The translations under genes were made by a program, and so were the position numbers. The notes under the pieces are model-generated. The model was not told where the DNA came from, made no database searches, and worked only from the letters and a program-made list of their open reading frames with translations. Positions 33,918 through 43,511 of a stretch of DNA of 64,000 bases are shown here, piece by piece. The stretch comes from Marinoscillum pacificum (GTDB taxonomy: Bacteria; Bacteroidota; Bacteroidia; Cytophagales; Cyclobacteriaceae). Positions within the stretch are counted from its first letter, which is position 1; each line of letters starts with the position of its first letter. The stretch is taken from positions 186,001 through 250,000 of the forward strand of contig NZ_JAMZMJ010000006.1 of the NCBI RefSeq assembly GCF_024714495.1, written 5' to 3'.

Positions 33918-34322
33918 TTTATACTCAATGATTAAAAACTCTGCGGTATTATCTCCGATGTTGAGTACTTCATGAACAGTGACCGAATCACTCCCAAAGA
34001 CATATCCTTCTGGTACGTTCACTTCCCGAGTTCCACGAGAATCGATCATTCTAAACTTGCCTCCAACTAGCGTATAGCCGACATGTGGCGGATGAAAGTG
34101 CTTTTCGTGACCTACTCCAGCAGGAAATATACACTTGAGAATTCTTAATTCATCGTTTTCTTTCAAGACCTCACAAACACGCTCGCCATTCCAGCCAGCT
34201 TGTAGTGGATCGGGTAGATTCTGTACTAGTGTTTTAGAGTTATCTGTACTGCAGCTAGAAAGAATAGAGAACATCAGAAAAATAGGTGAGAATATGATAT
34301 GAGCTTTGAATTTAGGTTTCAT
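33915..34322 (-). CDS. Cupin-domain lipoprotein
   Basis: 135 residues from the ATG at 34322, chosen because it opens a lipoprotein signal with lipobox LSSC (Cys23); a longer frame to 34400 has no signal. The cupin core shows G-V-G-H-E-K-H-F-H-P-P-H-V-G-Y, a His-rich metal site of cupin motif 1, and P-E-G-Y-V-F-G-S-D-S-V-T-V-H as motif 2. It probably binds a metal; the reaction is unknown. Envelope-located. Confidence 0.75.
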   Translation of the reverse strand: MKPKFKAHIIFSPIFLMFSILSSCSTDNSKTLVQNLPDPLQAGWNGERVCEVLKENDELRILKCIFPAGVGHEKHFHPPHVGYTLVGGKFRMIDSRGTREVNVPEGYVFGSDSVTVHEVLNIGDNTAEFLIIEYK

Positions 34323-34415
34323 TGATATTTTATGTTTACTGTAGGAATGATGGTCACAAAATAATAATAGCTGGAATTTTAGTCTGTTTGATTTCATCAA
34401 GACCTTTCTTTTGGA

Positions 34416-34448
34416 AATCCCCCTTTAATAAAGGGGGTTAGGGGGATT
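34416..34448. repeat. G/C-tract repeat, 3' side of the DUF559 gene
   Basis: AATCCCCC (34416-34423), TTTAATAAA, GGGGG, TTA, GGGGGATT (34441-34448). The outer octamers are inverted copies. The last codons and stop of the DUF559 gene (N-P-P-N-P-L-Y-stop) are encoded by it, read on the minus strand. Confidence 0.85.
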
Positions 34449-34817
34449 GGACGTCTCATATTCATCAATAAATTGATTTATTGAATCAATTACATGAACC
34501 ATATTCTTTTTTATATCTAAGTCATCAAACCGAAGAAATCTCAATCCCATTTCCTCAAGGACTGATTGACGGATTTTGTCATTAACTATTGCTGATTCAT
34601 GATAATGTGAACTACCGTCAACCTCAATTACCAGATTCAATTTTTTACAATAGAAATCTACGATATAATTGTCTAGAGGCTTCTGCCTGTTGAATTTGTA
34701 ACCTCTGATTGACCCTGCGCGTAGCTCTTGCCATAATAACACTTCACCTAGAGTACTATTATTGCGCAGGTCTCTAGAGAATTGTTTAAGGTTTGAATTA
34801 TATGGCAAGAAATACAT
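34425..34817 (-). CDS. DUF559 endonuclease-like protein
   Basis: 130 residues from the ATG at 34817; the longer frame to 34934 runs through the upstream repeat into nth and is rejected. The PD-(D/E)XK-type core shows L-W-Q-E-L-R, F-N-R-Q-K-P-L-D-N-Y-I-V-D-F-Y-C and I-E-V-D-G-S-S-H-Y (Asp, then Glu-x-Asp). DUF559 resembles very-short-patch repair and homing nucleases; its cellular role is unsettled. The gene is enclosed by G/C-tract repeats, and its C-terminal tail SNPPNPLY lies inside one, so gene and repeats seem to form one unit. Confidence 0.85.
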   Translation of the reverse strand: MYFLPYNSNLKQFSRDLRNNSTLGEVLLWQELRAGSIRGYKFNRQKPLDNYIVDFYCKKLNLVIEVDGSSHYHESAIVNDKIRQSVLEEMGLRFLRFDDLDIKKNMVHVIDSINQFIDEYETSNPPNPLY

Positions 34818-34828
34818 AGTAGGTTTTA

Positions 34829-34869
34829 AATCCCCCCGACCTTTGGTCTTCCCCCTGTAAAGGGGGATT
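34829..34869. repeat. G/C-tract repeat, 5' side of the DUF559 gene
   Basis: AATCCCCCC, GACC-TTT-GGTC (a small inner hairpin), TT, CCCCC, TGTAAA, GGGGGATT. The outer arms are inverted and related to those at 34416-34448. It begins 11 bases upstream of the DUF559 ATG and ends 4 bases before the nth stop codon. Confidence 0.85.
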
Positions 34870-34873
34870 GTTG

Positions 34874-35551
34874 TTACTTCACTTCCAACTTGTCCCAGTA
34901 CCGGCAGAAATGGGTGATTTTGCATTCGGTACATTTTGGCTTACGTGCAAGGCATACATAGCGTCCATGGAGGATCAACCAATGATGTGCTTTGTGAATG
35001 TATTCGTCAGGAATGTGTTTAACGAGTTGTTTTTCTACTTCGAGAGGAGTTTTTGCCGTTTGTGTGACTAGCCCAAGACGCTTAGAAACTCTAAAGACGT
35101 GCGTATCCACAGCCATTGCTGGCTGATTGTATAGTACGGATACTACGACATTGGCTGTTTTTCGTCCAACCCCTGGCAGACGATTGAGATCGGCATGCGC
35201 TTCTGGCACCTCACCACCATACTCTTCCATGATCATTTTGCTGAGCCCAATCAGGTGCTTGCTCTTGTTGTTAGGATAAGAAACACTTCTGATCAACGCG
35301 AAGATTTCGTCAAAAGTCGCCTGGGACATAGCTTCAGGTGTTGGAAAAGCTTCGAATAGCGCGGGCGTAACTTTATTGATCCGGACATCAGTACACTGAG
35401 CACTCAATACCACAGCAACAACCAATTCGAATGGATTGCTATAGTTCAGCTCCGTTTGAGGTTCGGGAAAGGCTTCCGAGAAATACGTTACAAAAGCTTG
35501 ATATCGCTCCTTCTTAGTCAGCGTCGCTCGAGTCACGGACGGTTTAGTCAT
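34874..35551 (-). CDS. nth: Endonuclease III
   Basis: 225 residues. The helix-hairpin-helix LPGVGRKTANVV carries the catalytic Lys, VDTHVFRVSKRLGL the catalytic Asp, and C-L-A-R-K-P-K-C-T-E-C-x5-C the C-x6-C-x2-C-x5-C iron-sulfur loop. It removes oxidised pyrimidines and nicks abasic sites. The ~20-residue N-terminal extension is normal for Bacteroidota. Its stop is next to the DUF559 repeat unit. Confidence 0.96.
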   Translation of the reverse strand: MTKPSVTRATLTKKERYQAFVTYFSEAFPEPQTELNYSNPFELVVAVVLSAQCTDVRINKVTPALFEAFPTPEAMSQATFDEIFALIRSVSYPNNKSKHLIGLSKMIMEEYGGEVPEAHADLNRLPGVGRKTANVVVSVLYNQPAMAVDTHVFRVSKRLGLVTQTAKTPLEVEKQLVKHIPDEYIHKAHHWLILHGRYVCLARKPKCTECKITHFCRYWDKLEVK

Positions 35552-35649
35552 GTCAATAGTAGTCTTGTCTGAACGAATCTGAGATTTCAGATCCAGACAA
35601 AAAATTAGATTTAATTACTTAAAAGCCAACTTTTCGTCACCAGACAAAA

Positions 35650-35889
35650 CTAGACAGACTGCTTGTGATAACCCTTGGAAAATTCCAGGATTTTATTCAC
35701 GCTGCGTTTTGAAGGCGAATACTGCATTTTGTTCAAGTCTCCCACCACTGCTCGAAGGTTCTCGAGTTGGTTTTGCAAGTCGTTATCAGTGAGGAGAGCT
35801 TGCTCTAGTGCTTGCTTTTCATTTTTGGTTAATTCGTCGTAAAGAAACCTTACAAGGTCATTTTCTGTAAAAGTTTTGGTCATAGGCAA
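35650..35889 (-). CDS. Small protein downstream of the ECF sigma factor, anti-sigma-like
   Basis: 79 residues: F-T-E-N-D-L-V-R-F-L-Y-D-E-L-T near the start, a run of Glu/Leu/Asn-rich helix and a basic C-terminus. No membrane segment and no zinc-binding H-x3-C-x2-C motif. It overlaps the sigma gene by 32 bases, so it is translated from the same message. The N-terminal helices resemble those of cytoplasmic anti-sigma domains in Bacteroidota, but the assignment is tentative. ATG at 35883 is an alternative start. Confidence 0.65.
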   Translation of the reverse strand: MPMTKTFTENDLVRFLYDELTKNEKQALEQALLTDNDLQNQLENLRAVVGDLNKMQYSPSKRSVNKILEFSKGYHKQSV

Positions 35890-36457
35890 TATTTGAATGA
35901 TCTAACTTCTTTCTTAAGTTAATCAAAGCATATCTCATTCTGCCTAAAGCGGTATTTATACTGACTCCTGTAGCATCAGCTATTTCCTGAAAGCTCATCT
36001 GCATGTAATGGCGCATGACCAGTACTTCTTTTTGAGCATCAGGGAGCTCCTGTATATATCGTTTCAGCAGATTATGAGTATCCTGCTTGATATGTTCACT
36101 TTCAATAGGTGCCTCAGAAAACTCCAGCGTATTAAAAACACTGCTACCATCCTCCATCACAATCTCCGGATAACGCTTCGCTTTCCTGAAGTGATCAATA
36201 GCTAAATTGTGTGCAATACGTAAAATCCATGGCAAGAATTTGCCCTCTTCGTTGTACTTACCAGACTTGATTGTTTTAATCGCTTTGATAAAAGCATCCT
36301 GCATCAGGTCTTCTGCCTGATAGCGGTCTTTTACAATCACATATATCGTGGTAAACACCCTATCCTTGTGTCGTTCGAGTAATACTGCAAACGCCTCTTC
36401 GCTACCGTTTTTGTACTGAGACAGCAATTGGCCGTCGGTCAATTTAGTCTTGTGCAT
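35858..36457 (-). CDS. ECF-type RNA polymerase sigma factor
   Basis: 199 residues from the ATG at 36457 (a GTG at 36466 would add three). Region 2 contains D-R-V-F-T-T-I-Y and Q-A-E-D-L-M-Q-D-A-F-I-K-A then F-L-P-W-I-L-R-I-A-H-N-L; region 4 contains L-P-D-A-Q-K-E-V-L-V-M-R-H-Y and the helix-turn-helix F-Q-E-I-A-D-A-T-G-V-S-I-N-T-A-L-G-R. It directs transcription of an unknown regulon. It diverges from the GH51 gene. A good promoter lies upstream at 36544-36571. Confidence 0.92.
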   Translation of the reverse strand: MHKTKLTDGQLLSQYKNGSEEAFAVLLERHKDRVFTTIYVIVKDRYQAEDLMQDAFIKAIKTIKSGKYNEEGKFLPWILRIAHNLAIDHFRKAKRYPEIVMEDGSSVFNTLEFSEAPIESEHIKQDTHNLLKRYIQELPDAQKEVLVMRHYMQMSFQEIADATGVSINTALGRMRYALINLRKKLDHSNIAYDQNFYRK

Positions 36458-36845
36458 TAAAATCACCTGTTTAGTTAACGTAGAGGTTTATTGCATATTG
36501 TAGGGTTTGGTTGGAACAATAAAAATTTTCACTCGTGTAGAACCAAATCTATAGGAATAATATTTTACAAACAAATTCATTTTTCAAAAATCAATTTTTG
36601 CCATAGATCATTTCGATTCGGCTTGTAGAATTGCAAAGAGCATGCCGAAAACATACAAACAGCTCAAAAAACCATTTTTTTATAGCACCGATAACCTTTT
36701 TGATTGATTCAAATCTCAGCTAATTCCGTTAAGTTCGTTGTGGAAAAGAAAGTAAAAAATAGGTATTTGGTATTACTCATTATTTTTTTCTCTTTTTCAT
36801 TTATACAGGTAAAACCTGACTGAATTCTTGAATCAAAACCTTATC
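36458..36845. other. Divergent intergenic region between the sigma factor and GH51 genes
   Basis: 388 bases, A/T-rich, no gene. It holds the sigma operon promoter (36544-36571, minus strand). Towards the GH51 gene I see long A/T tracts but no convincing plus-strand -7 element; an in-frame ATG at 36828 lies just before the chosen start. Confidence 0.6.
36544..36571 (-). promoter_or_regulatory. Promoter of the ECF sigma operon
   Basis: On the minus strand TTTG (36571-36568) and TAGATTTG (36551-36544) match the Bacteroidota -33 and -7 boxes with a 16-base spacer. The leader to the ATG at 36457 would be about 80 bases. Confidence 0.5.
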
Positions 36846-39290
36846 ATGAAAAGTATACGAACCGCATTATTTGCACTTACAGGAGGTCTATTTTTTGCTG
36901 CTTGTGAGCAGCCTGCGCAAGTCACTGTGAAAGTGAATCCAAATGACCCAGGCACCTCGATTAGTCCACATTTAATCGGGGCATTTTTTGAAGATATCAA
37001 CTACGCCGCGGATGGTGGATTGTATGCAGAGTTGGTGCAAAATCGCTCATTCGAATACTATGAAGAGGAGGGTTATACGACTACTAAGCCTCTATTTGCA
37101 TGGGAACAAATTGGGGCTTCAGGCAATCTTTCTGTAGAAAAGACTAAGCCGCTCAACGCGAATAATTCGAACTATTTGCACTTTGATGTAAAAGATGCCC
37201 AAGGAGGTTCTTTTAAAAACGCAGGATTTGATGGAATATCAGTGAAATCGGATGAATCCTATTCGTTTTCGATGTTTGTTCGCACATCAAGTTCTACATC
37301 TCAAGGAATTGAAGTGAGTCTGGTGAATGCAAAGGGCAACTCTATTGCTGAGCTAGAATTGGAGGCACCAACGTCAGAATGGACCAAAGTTGAAGGAGTT
37401 TTGAAGCCCTCCGAAACAGATGAGAATTCTGAATTGGTTATTCAAATAAATGGAAGTGGAGACTATTACTTCGACATGATCTCGTTATTCCCTGAGAAAA
37501 CTTTCAATGGAAGAGCTAACGGCTTGCGAATGGATCTTGCCCAGAGCATTGCTGATCTAAGTCCGCAGTTTGTGAGATTTCCCGGTGGATGTATTTCACA
37601 TGGAGCAAGTTTAGACAATGCTTACCGATGGAAAGAAACAGTAGGTGCCGTAGAAGAAAGAACACCAAATTTTAATGCGTGGGGATATCATCAAACCTAC
37701 GGGTTAGGCTTTTTTGAATACTTTCAATTTTGCGAAGATATTGGAGCAATTCCACTGCCAGTTGTTCCTGTGGGTATTTCTTGTCAGTTTAGAAATCGTC
37801 AGATTGCACCGATTGAGGACATGCAACTTTGGGTAGATGACGCCCTGGACTTGGTAGAGTTTGCCAACGGATCTGTGGATACTGAATGGGGAAAACTCAG
37901 AGCTGAAATGGGTCATCCCGAATCATTCAACATGGAATATATCTGTTTAGGAAACGAGGAGGACTTTATTCCAGAATTTGAGGTTCGCATGAAAATGATC
38001 ACCGACTCGCTGCGCAAATATTATCCCGAAATAAAGGTGATTGGGACTTCAGGAGTAGCTGCTTCTGGCTATCACTATGATGAATTATGGGATTATAGCG
38101 AAAAGGAAAAACTTGATGCGGTTGACGAACACTATTATGTAAGTCCGATTTGGATGCTTAATAACCTGAATCGATACGATGATTTTGATAGAAATGGCCC
38201 GAAGGTTTTCATTGGAGAATACGCTTCTCGTGATGACCGTTTGCAAAATGCCATTGCCGAAGCAGCCTATTTAACTGGTGTGGAGAAAAATGCTGACGTC
38301 ATTCAGTTTACCTGTTATGCTCCACTATTAACGAATGTCAATCATCAGCAATGGCATCCGGATATGATTCGTTTTGATAATAACAATGTGGTGAAAACAC
38401 CGAGCTATTATGTGCAGCAACTTTATAGCCAATATACTGGTGATGAGTACATTCCAAGTGAAATCACCTATTCAAAAACGTATCAACCGAATGCTAAAAC
38501 ATATTTCGGAAAAGTAGGTGTTGGAACGTGGCATACTCAAGCCAAGTATGATGATATTAAGGTGGTCTCAGGGGATAAAGTGTTGATGGATCAGACTTTT
38601 GATGAAAATACTTCAGAATGGACTTCAAGTAAAGGAACATTTGTTCTTGAAGAAGGCTCATATGCCCAGACTTCAGATGAAGAGCCAGCTATGAGTATTT
38701 TCAATTTGCCAATCAATGAAACCAGGTACACGTTGACCCTAAAAGCGATGAAAACCGGAGGAAGAGAAGGTTTTTTGATTCCATTTGCATATCAAGGTTC
38801 GGATAAGTTTTATTGGTTAAACATTGGTGGTTGGAACAATTCTCGTCATGCAGTAGAAGTGGCTAATGGAGGTGCTAAAGCTGAATTGATTTCGAAGGGA
38901 GGATCGATTGAATCTAATAAATGGTACACCATCAAGGTTGAAGTAGGAGAAAAGGTGAAATGCTACCTGGATGACGAATTATTATTTGAGATCCCGGAAC
39001 AAGCTCCTCCAATCGCAGCGTCAGTGGTAAAAGATCTGGATGAAAATGAGCTGATTGTAAAATTGGTGAACTCAAGTGACGAAGCGATTACGGCAGATGT
39101 GATGATTGAAGGATTGGATGAACAACTTTCTGCAGACGTAATAACATTGACCGGAGCTTCAACGAGATTAAGAAATAAACTGGAGGAACCAGAAAATGTT
39201 AAGCCTGTTTCTTCAACGATTCAAGTCAAAGATTTAAAAAACTACTCACTACCTGCGAATTCCTTCCAGGTGATCAGTATCAAACGATAA
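36846..39290 (+). CDS. Alpha-L-arabinofuranosidase, GH51, lipoprotein
   Basis: 814 residues from the ATG at 36846, which opens a lipoprotein signal with lipobox FFAAC. An N-terminal carbohydrate-binding-like sandwich (about 100-220) precedes the TIM barrel. The acid/base is Glu371 in LGNEED and the nucleophile Glu458 in FIGEYASRD. A jelly-roll insertion of about 180 residues (WHTQAKYDDIKV onward) comes before the C-terminal beta domain, as in long Bacteroidota GH51 enzymes. It releases arabinose from arabinan or arabinoxylan in the envelope. No SusC/SusD pair is nearby. Confidence 0.92.
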   Translation: MKSIRTALFALTGGLFFAACEQPAQVTVKVNPNDPGTSISPHLIGAFFEDINYAADGGLYAELVQNRSFEYYEEEGYTTTKPLFAWEQIGASGNLSVEKTKPLNANNSNYLHFDVKDAQGGSFKNAGFDGISVKSDESYSFSMFVRTSSSTSQGIEVSLVNAKGNSIAELELEAPTSEWTKVEGVLKPSETDENSELVIQINGSGDYYFDMISLFPEKTFNGRANGLRMDLAQSIADLSPQFVRFPGGCISHGASLDNAYRWKETVGAVEERTPNFNAWGYHQTYGLGFFEYFQFCEDIGAIPLPVVPVGISCQFRNRQIAPIEDMQLWVDDALDLVEFANGSVDTEWGKLRAEMGHPESFNMEYICLGNEEDFIPEFEVRMKMITDSLRKYYPEIKVIGTSGVAASGYHYDELWDYSEKEKLDAVDEHYYVSPIWMLNNLNRYDDFDRNGPKVFIGEYASRDDRLQNAIAEAAYLTGVEKNADVIQFTCYAPLLTNVNHQQWHPDMIRFDNNNVVKTPSYYVQQLYSQYTGDEYIPSEITYSKTYQPNAKTYFGKVGVGTWHTQAKYDDIKVVSGDKVLMDQTFDENTSEWTSSKGTFVLEEGSYAQTSDEEPAMSIFNLPINETRYTLTLKAMKTGGREGFLIPFAYQGSDKFYWLNIGGWNNSRHAVEVANGGAKAELISKGGSIESNKWYTIKVEVGEKVKCYLDDELLFEIPEQAPPIAASVVKDLDENELIVKLVNSSDEAITADVMIEGLDEQLSADVITLTGASTRLRNKLEEPENVKPVSSTIQVKDLKNYSLPANSFQVISIKR

Positions 39291-39588
39291 AATTGAAAGA
39301 TTTTTAATTAGAAAAAGGTTGTCTTAAAAGCTGTCATTTCGACTCTGGAGAAATCTCTCTCAGTATTTATATTCATTGTATTTTTAAGAGATGGATTTCT
39401 CGACTCCCTGTCCACAGACAGGAAGACTCGAAATGACAATTTGAGGAGGCTTTTAAGACAGCCTTAGTTTGTTATGATCATTTACTCGATCTATTTATTT
39501 TGGAGAGACTAATTGTTTAGCACTTAGCTAAGTAAATTCGCAACTCTAATCAATAAGTTTAGTTTATTGTTAGAACCTCGGAAAAGGA
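39291..39588. other. 298-bp interval holding an inverted-repeat element
   Basis: No gene. Most of it is the imperfect inverted-repeat element at 39314-39466. After it, TTATTTTGGAGAG at 39496-39508 resembles the right end of the 2.4-8.1 kb repeats and may be part of the uvrA promoter; nothing else is recognisable. Confidence 0.7.
39314..39466. mobile_element. MITE-like inverted-repeat element, ~153 bp
   Basis: Left end AAGGTTGTCTTAAAAGC (39315-39331) and right end GCTTTTAAGACAGCCTTA (39449-39466) are inverted copies with one mismatch. Inner pairs are TGTCATTTCGA with TCGAAATGACA and GAGAAATC with GATTTCTC, and a small CTGTC-CACA-GACAG hairpin sits within the right arm. The element codes for nothing. 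No clear target-site duplication was found by eye. Confidence 0.65.
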
Positions 39589-42390
39589 ATGACAGGACAG
39601 ATGCCAAAAACGATAGATCAGTACGACGCAAAAGATTACATCATCATTAAAGGTGCTCGGGTAAATAACCTGAAAAACCTGGATGTCGCGATCCCAAGGG
39701 ACAAGTTAATTGTCATCACAGGTCTGTCCGGTTCGGGTAAGTCATCCCTGGCATTTGATACGCTGTTTGCCGAAGGCCAGCGTAAATACGTGGAAAGTTT
39801 GAGCTCTTATGCACGTCAGTTCCTGGGTAGAATGGAAAAACCAGAGGTGGATTACATCAAAGGAGTTGCTCCAGCGATTGCCATTGAGCAAAAAGTTTCC
39901 ACCAGAAATCCTCGCTCTACAGTTGGGACAAGCACCGAGATTTACGATTACATGAAATTACTCTTTGCAAGAGTGGGTGTGACCTATTCACCAGTGAGTG
40001 GCGAAGCAGTTAAAAAAGATAGCGTTACCGATGTGGTAGATTATATTATGTCACACGAGGAAGGCGCCAAACTGATCATCTCAGCTCCTTTAGCGATTAA
40101 ACAAGGCAGAACGGTTGAGGATGAGTTGAAAATATTGATGAGTAAAGGGTATACCCGAATACTCGTGGACGATGAGATGAGCTTCATTGAGGATTTGCTG
40201 GAAAAGGAAATCAACAAGAAACATCAATTCGAAATCATGATTGACCGCTCAGTGGTCAAAAACGATGAAGAGAACCAGTTCCGACTATCAGATTCCGTGC
40301 AGACAGCCTTTTTCGAAGGAGAAGGCCGATGCAAAGTGAACATGGTTGGCAAGGAGGTTCGAGAATTCTCGGACATCTTCGAATTGGATGGAATCAAATT
40401 TGAAGAGCCGTCAGTTAACTTCTTCTCTTTCAACAATCCTTATGGAGCATGTAGAAGATGTGAAGGTTTTGGAAGAATTCTGGGAATTGATCCTGAAATG
40501 GTGATACCTGATCCGAACTTATCGGTTTATGAAGGAGCCATTGCTCCATGGAGAAGCGAAACCATGCAAAAATGGTTAGATCCATTGCTAAAAAACGGTA
40601 TTCGATTCGACTTCCCAATTCACCGACCAGTGAATGAACTAACAGAAGAAGAAATCAAATTGCTTTGGACTGGAAATGAATATTTTGATGGTCTGGATGA
40701 GTTTTTCAAATTCTTAGAGTCCAAGACACATAAGATTCAGTATCGGGTAATGCTTTCCAGATACCGTGGAAGAACGACTTGTCCTGATTGTAGAGGTACT
40801 CGATTGAGAAAAGACGCTGGCTATGTGAAAATTGACGGTAAGTCGATTTCCGATTTGGTGTTAATGCCGGTAGATCGATTGAGTGAGTTTATCGATACCA
40901 TTCAGTTGACCGAACATCAGCAATCTGTTGCCAAGCGTATCCTCAATGAAATCCAGAATAGACTTTCTTATCTAGAGCAAGTTGGTTTGGGTTATTTGAC
41001 TCTAAATCGACTGACGAATACGCTTTCTGGTGGAGAATTCCAGCGAATTAAACTAGCAACTTCTCTGGGCAGTGCGCTGGTTGGATCCATGTACATTTTG
41101 GATGAACCAAGTATTGGACTTCACCCACGTGATACCGATCGGTTGATTGATGTGTTGATTCATTTAAGAGATCTGGGCAACTCTGTAATCGTGGTAGAAC
41201 ACGAAGAAAAAGTGATGGAAGCTGCCGATGAAATCATTGATATTGGTCCTGCAGCTGGAGTTCATGGAGGTGAGTTGGTTTATCAGGGAACGGTAGCGGA
41301 CCTAAACGGCAATTCGAAATCCTTCACAGCGAAATACCTGAAGGGAACAGAAGAAATAGCGCTTCCTACACGTAGAAGGAAATGGAATCAATCGCTCACA
41401 ATCGAAGGAGCACGAGAGAATAACCTGAAAAACATCAATGTAGAAATTCCTCTTGGAGTCATGACAGCCATTACGGGTGTTAGTGGTTCTGGGAAATCAA
41501 CTTTGGTGAAGAAAATATTGTATCCAGCCATCGGTAAGATGCTTGGGTTGACTGGAGATGCAACCGGAAAACACGAAAAGATCTCTGGAGACTATAAGAA
41601 GATCACTCAGATCGAATTTGTAGACCAAAACCCAATTGGGAAAAGCTCCAGATCCAATCCTGTGACTTATGTGAAAGCATATGATGGCATTCGTCAGCTA
41701 TATAGTGAGCAACCTCTATCTAAAAACAACGGATTCAAACCAGCACATTTCTCGTTCAACGTAGATGGCGGACGATGCGAAGTGTGTGAAGGTGAAGGAA
41801 CGGTAACTGTAGAAATGCAGTTCATGGCGGATTTACACCTCGAGTGTGAGAGTTGTCATGGTCAGCGCTTCAAGAAAGAAATCCTTGAAGTTAGCTACAA
41901 AGAGAAAAACATTTCTGAAATCCTGGATTTGACGGTTGAGGAGGCTATTGAGTTCTTCTCTGATAAAGCAGGAATTGTCAATAAAATCAAACCTCTATTT
42001 GATGTAGGCTTAGGCTATATCAAGCTAGGCCAGTCTTCCAATTCACTCTCTGGTGGTGAGGCGCAACGAGTAAAACTGGCTTCTTTCCTTGGAAAAGGAG
42101 GAAGTGCTAAGAAAGATCATGTGTTGTTCATCTTCGATGAGCCAACAACAGGTCTTCATTTCCATGACATCAAGAAATTACTTGATGCGATGAATGCGCT
42201 GGTCAATGAAGGAAACTCGGTGTTGATCATTGAGCACAACATGGAGATCATCAAGAATGCAGATTGGATCATTGATTTGGGTCCAGAAGGTGGCGACAAT
42301 GGCGGAACCTTGTGTTTTGCAGGTTTGCCTGAAGATATGGCTAAGCTGGAAAACAATCACACGGCTGTTTATTTGAAAGAGAAGGTTTAA
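39589..42390 (+). CDS. uvrA: Excinuclease ABC subunit A
   Basis: 933 residues. Two ABC ATPase halves each have a Walker A (GLSGSGKSS and GVSGSGKST) and an L-S-G-G-E signature ([20 protein letters not shown]). Zinc modules are C-R-R-C to C-P-D-C and C-E-V-C-E-G-E-G to C-E-S-C-H-G-Q-R. It recognises bulky DNA damage and loads UvrB. ATG at 39589 is used; the ATG at 39601 is also possible. Its TAA overlaps the stop of the convergent gene in a TTAA. Confidence 0.97.
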   Translation: MTGQMPKTIDQYDAKDYIIIKGARVNNLKNLDVAIPRDKLIVITGLSGSGKSSLAFDTLFAEGQRKYVESLSSYARQFLGRMEKPEVDYIKGVAPAIAIEQKVSTRNPRSTVGTSTEIYDYMKLLFARVGVTYSPVSGEAVKKDSVTDVVDYIMSHEEGAKLIISAPLAIKQGRTVEDELKILMSKGYTRILVDDEMSFIEDLLEKEINKKHQFEIMIDRSVVKNDEENQFRLSDSVQTAFFEGEGRCKVNMVGKEVREFSDIFELDGIKFEEPSVNFFSFNNPYGACRRCEGFGRILGIDPEMVIPDPNLSVYEGAIAPWRSETMQKWLDPLLKNGIRFDFPIHRPVNELTEEEIKLLWTGNEYFDGLDEFFKFLESKTHKIQYRVMLSRYRGRTTCPDCRGTRLRKDAGYVKIDGKSISDLVLMPVDRLSEFIDTIQLTEHQQSVAKRILNEIQNRLSYLEQVGLGYLTLNRLTNTLSGGEFQRIKLATSLGSALVGSMYILDEPSIGLHPRDTDRLIDVLIHLRDLGNSVIVVEHEEKVMEAADEIIDIGPAAGVHGGELVYQGTVADLNGNSKSFTAKYLKGTEEIALPTRRRKWNQSLTIEGARENNLKNINVEIPLGVMTAITGVSGSGKSTLVKKILYPAIGKMLGLTGDATGKHEKISGDYKKITQIEFVDQNPIGKSSRSNPVTYVKAYDGIRQLYSEQPLSKNNGFKPAHFSFNVDGGRCEVCEGEGTVTVEMQFMADLHLECESCHGQRFKKEILEVSYKEKNISEILDLTVEEAIEFFSDKAGIVNKIKPLFDVGLGYIKLGQSSNSLSGGEAQRVKLASFLGKGGSAKKDHVLFIFDEPTTGLHFHDIKKLLDAMNALVNEGNSVLIIEHNMEIIKNADWIIDLGPEGGDNGGTLCFAGLPEDMAKLENNHTAVYLKEKV

Positions 42391-43511
42391 ACAGCCGACC
42401 TCAAAGCCTTTACCAATTTTTTCATGTCACGCTCATCATTGTACACATTGGGTGCTACGCGAATTGCATCACCTCGGAAGGATACATTGATACGATTTTG
42501 ATCTAACGCTTCTTTTACCCTTACCGGATCAATGGATTCTGGAAATCTGAATCCGAAAAGGTGAGCTGCTCTATGATCCAGCGAATCAATTTGATATCCC
42601 AGGTTGGTAAGTTCTTCAACTGGTCCCTCGGTTAGGTTCTGAAGGTATTCTTGAATGTTTTCAGGCTTCCATTTATTCAATTGTTGAATGGCTGTGAGCA
42701 ACATAGGCACCAAAATGAAGTTGCTATGTTCGCCTACTTCATATCTCAAGGCACCAGACTGATAATCACTTCTGTAGTCGGCCAGATTCCCAAAGTCCTC
42801 CGAGTTTTTTCGATTGATCCAGTTCTGTTCGATGGGTTTACCATTATCAAACATTTCGCCATAATAAGCCACACCAAGTCCGTAAGGCCCAAACATCCAT
42901 TTATAACCAGCAACAATTAATGCATCCGGGTCAATTGTTTGGACACTAAATGGTAGAGCCCCAACGGATTGGGTACCATCAATAACCAGAGCAGATGAAG
43001 TAGTTCGGGTTTTTTCTCTAATCGCCACCAGGTCAAATAATGAGCCATCCACCCAGTGAGTATGTGGTAAGCAAACTGCAGCAACCTCTTCGTCGATTTG
43101 ATCGAGAATCGCTTCAGTCCATGATTTTCCCTCATCAGTAGGTTTGTCAATTGCTACCACTTTGTACTGATCCCATGGATATTTATTGCTCGGAAACTGA
43201 TCCTTAGCAATTAGGATTTTCCCTTTCTTTTTGGGCAGATTTTGTGCCACGTTGGCCATACCGTAAGACACAGACGGAATCAACACATTGCGATTGGTTT
43301 GATCAGAATCAATGAGTTGCGCAAATTCCGTTCTAAGTAGTTCGGTTTCTCCAAAAAAGTCTTCGATGCTGATTTGATAAGGTCTTCTTTTTACGGCAAT
43401 CCCCTTTTTACCCGCTTTTTCCACCTTTTTTAACATCGGCGACATGTAGGCACAGTTGATATAGGTGACTTTTCTGGAAAGTGAGAATTTATTGCGTTTA
43501 CATTTCAGCAT
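42387..43511 (-). CDS. Class V aminotransferase-fold PLP enzyme
   Basis: 374 residues. The PLP lysine lies in A-G-Y-K-W-M-F-G-P-Y-G-L-G and the cofactor-binding Asp/His region in VIDGTQSVGALPF, as in cysteine desulfurase, kynureninase-like and isopenicillin-epimerase-like enzymes. The N-terminal Y-I-N-C-A-Y-M-S-P replaces the usual 'Y-L-N' start. Sulfur donor residues of SufS-type enzymes are not evident, so a desulfurase role is doubtful; the substrate is unknown. Cytoplasmic. Confidence 0.85.
   Translation of the reverse strand: MLKCKRNKFSLSRKVTYINCAYMSPMLKKVEKAGKKGIAVKRRPYQISIEDFFGETELLRTEFAQLIDSDQTNRNVLIPSVSYGMANVAQNLPKKKGKILIAKDQFPSNKYPWDQYKVVAIDKPTDEGKSWTEAILDQIDEEVAAVCLPHTHWVDGSLFDLVAIREKTRTTSSALVIDGTQSVGALPFSVQTIDPDALIVAGYKWMFGPYGLGVAYYGEMFDNGKPIEQNWINRKNSEDFGNLADYRSDYQSGALRYEVGEHSNFILVPMLLTAIQQLNKWKPENIQEYLQNLTEGPVEELTNLGYQIDSLDHRAAHLFGFRFPESIDPVRVKEALDQNRINVSFRGDAIRVAPNVYNDERDMKKLVKALRSAV

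Noticed and set aside
34818-34934. Long N-terminal extension of the DUF559 protein at 34425
   Set aside because: The extension would be translated from the G/C-tract repeat and the end of nth; the DUF559 core begins just after the ATG at 34817.
36846-39290. Polysaccharide utilisation locus
   Set aside because: A single GH51 gene without a SusC/SusD pair or sensor-regulator is not enough to call a locus.
42387-43511. Cysteine desulfurase
   Set aside because: It has the PLP lysine region but no clear catalytic-loop Cys and no suf or isc genes nearby, so only a class V aminotransferase-fold enzyme is called.
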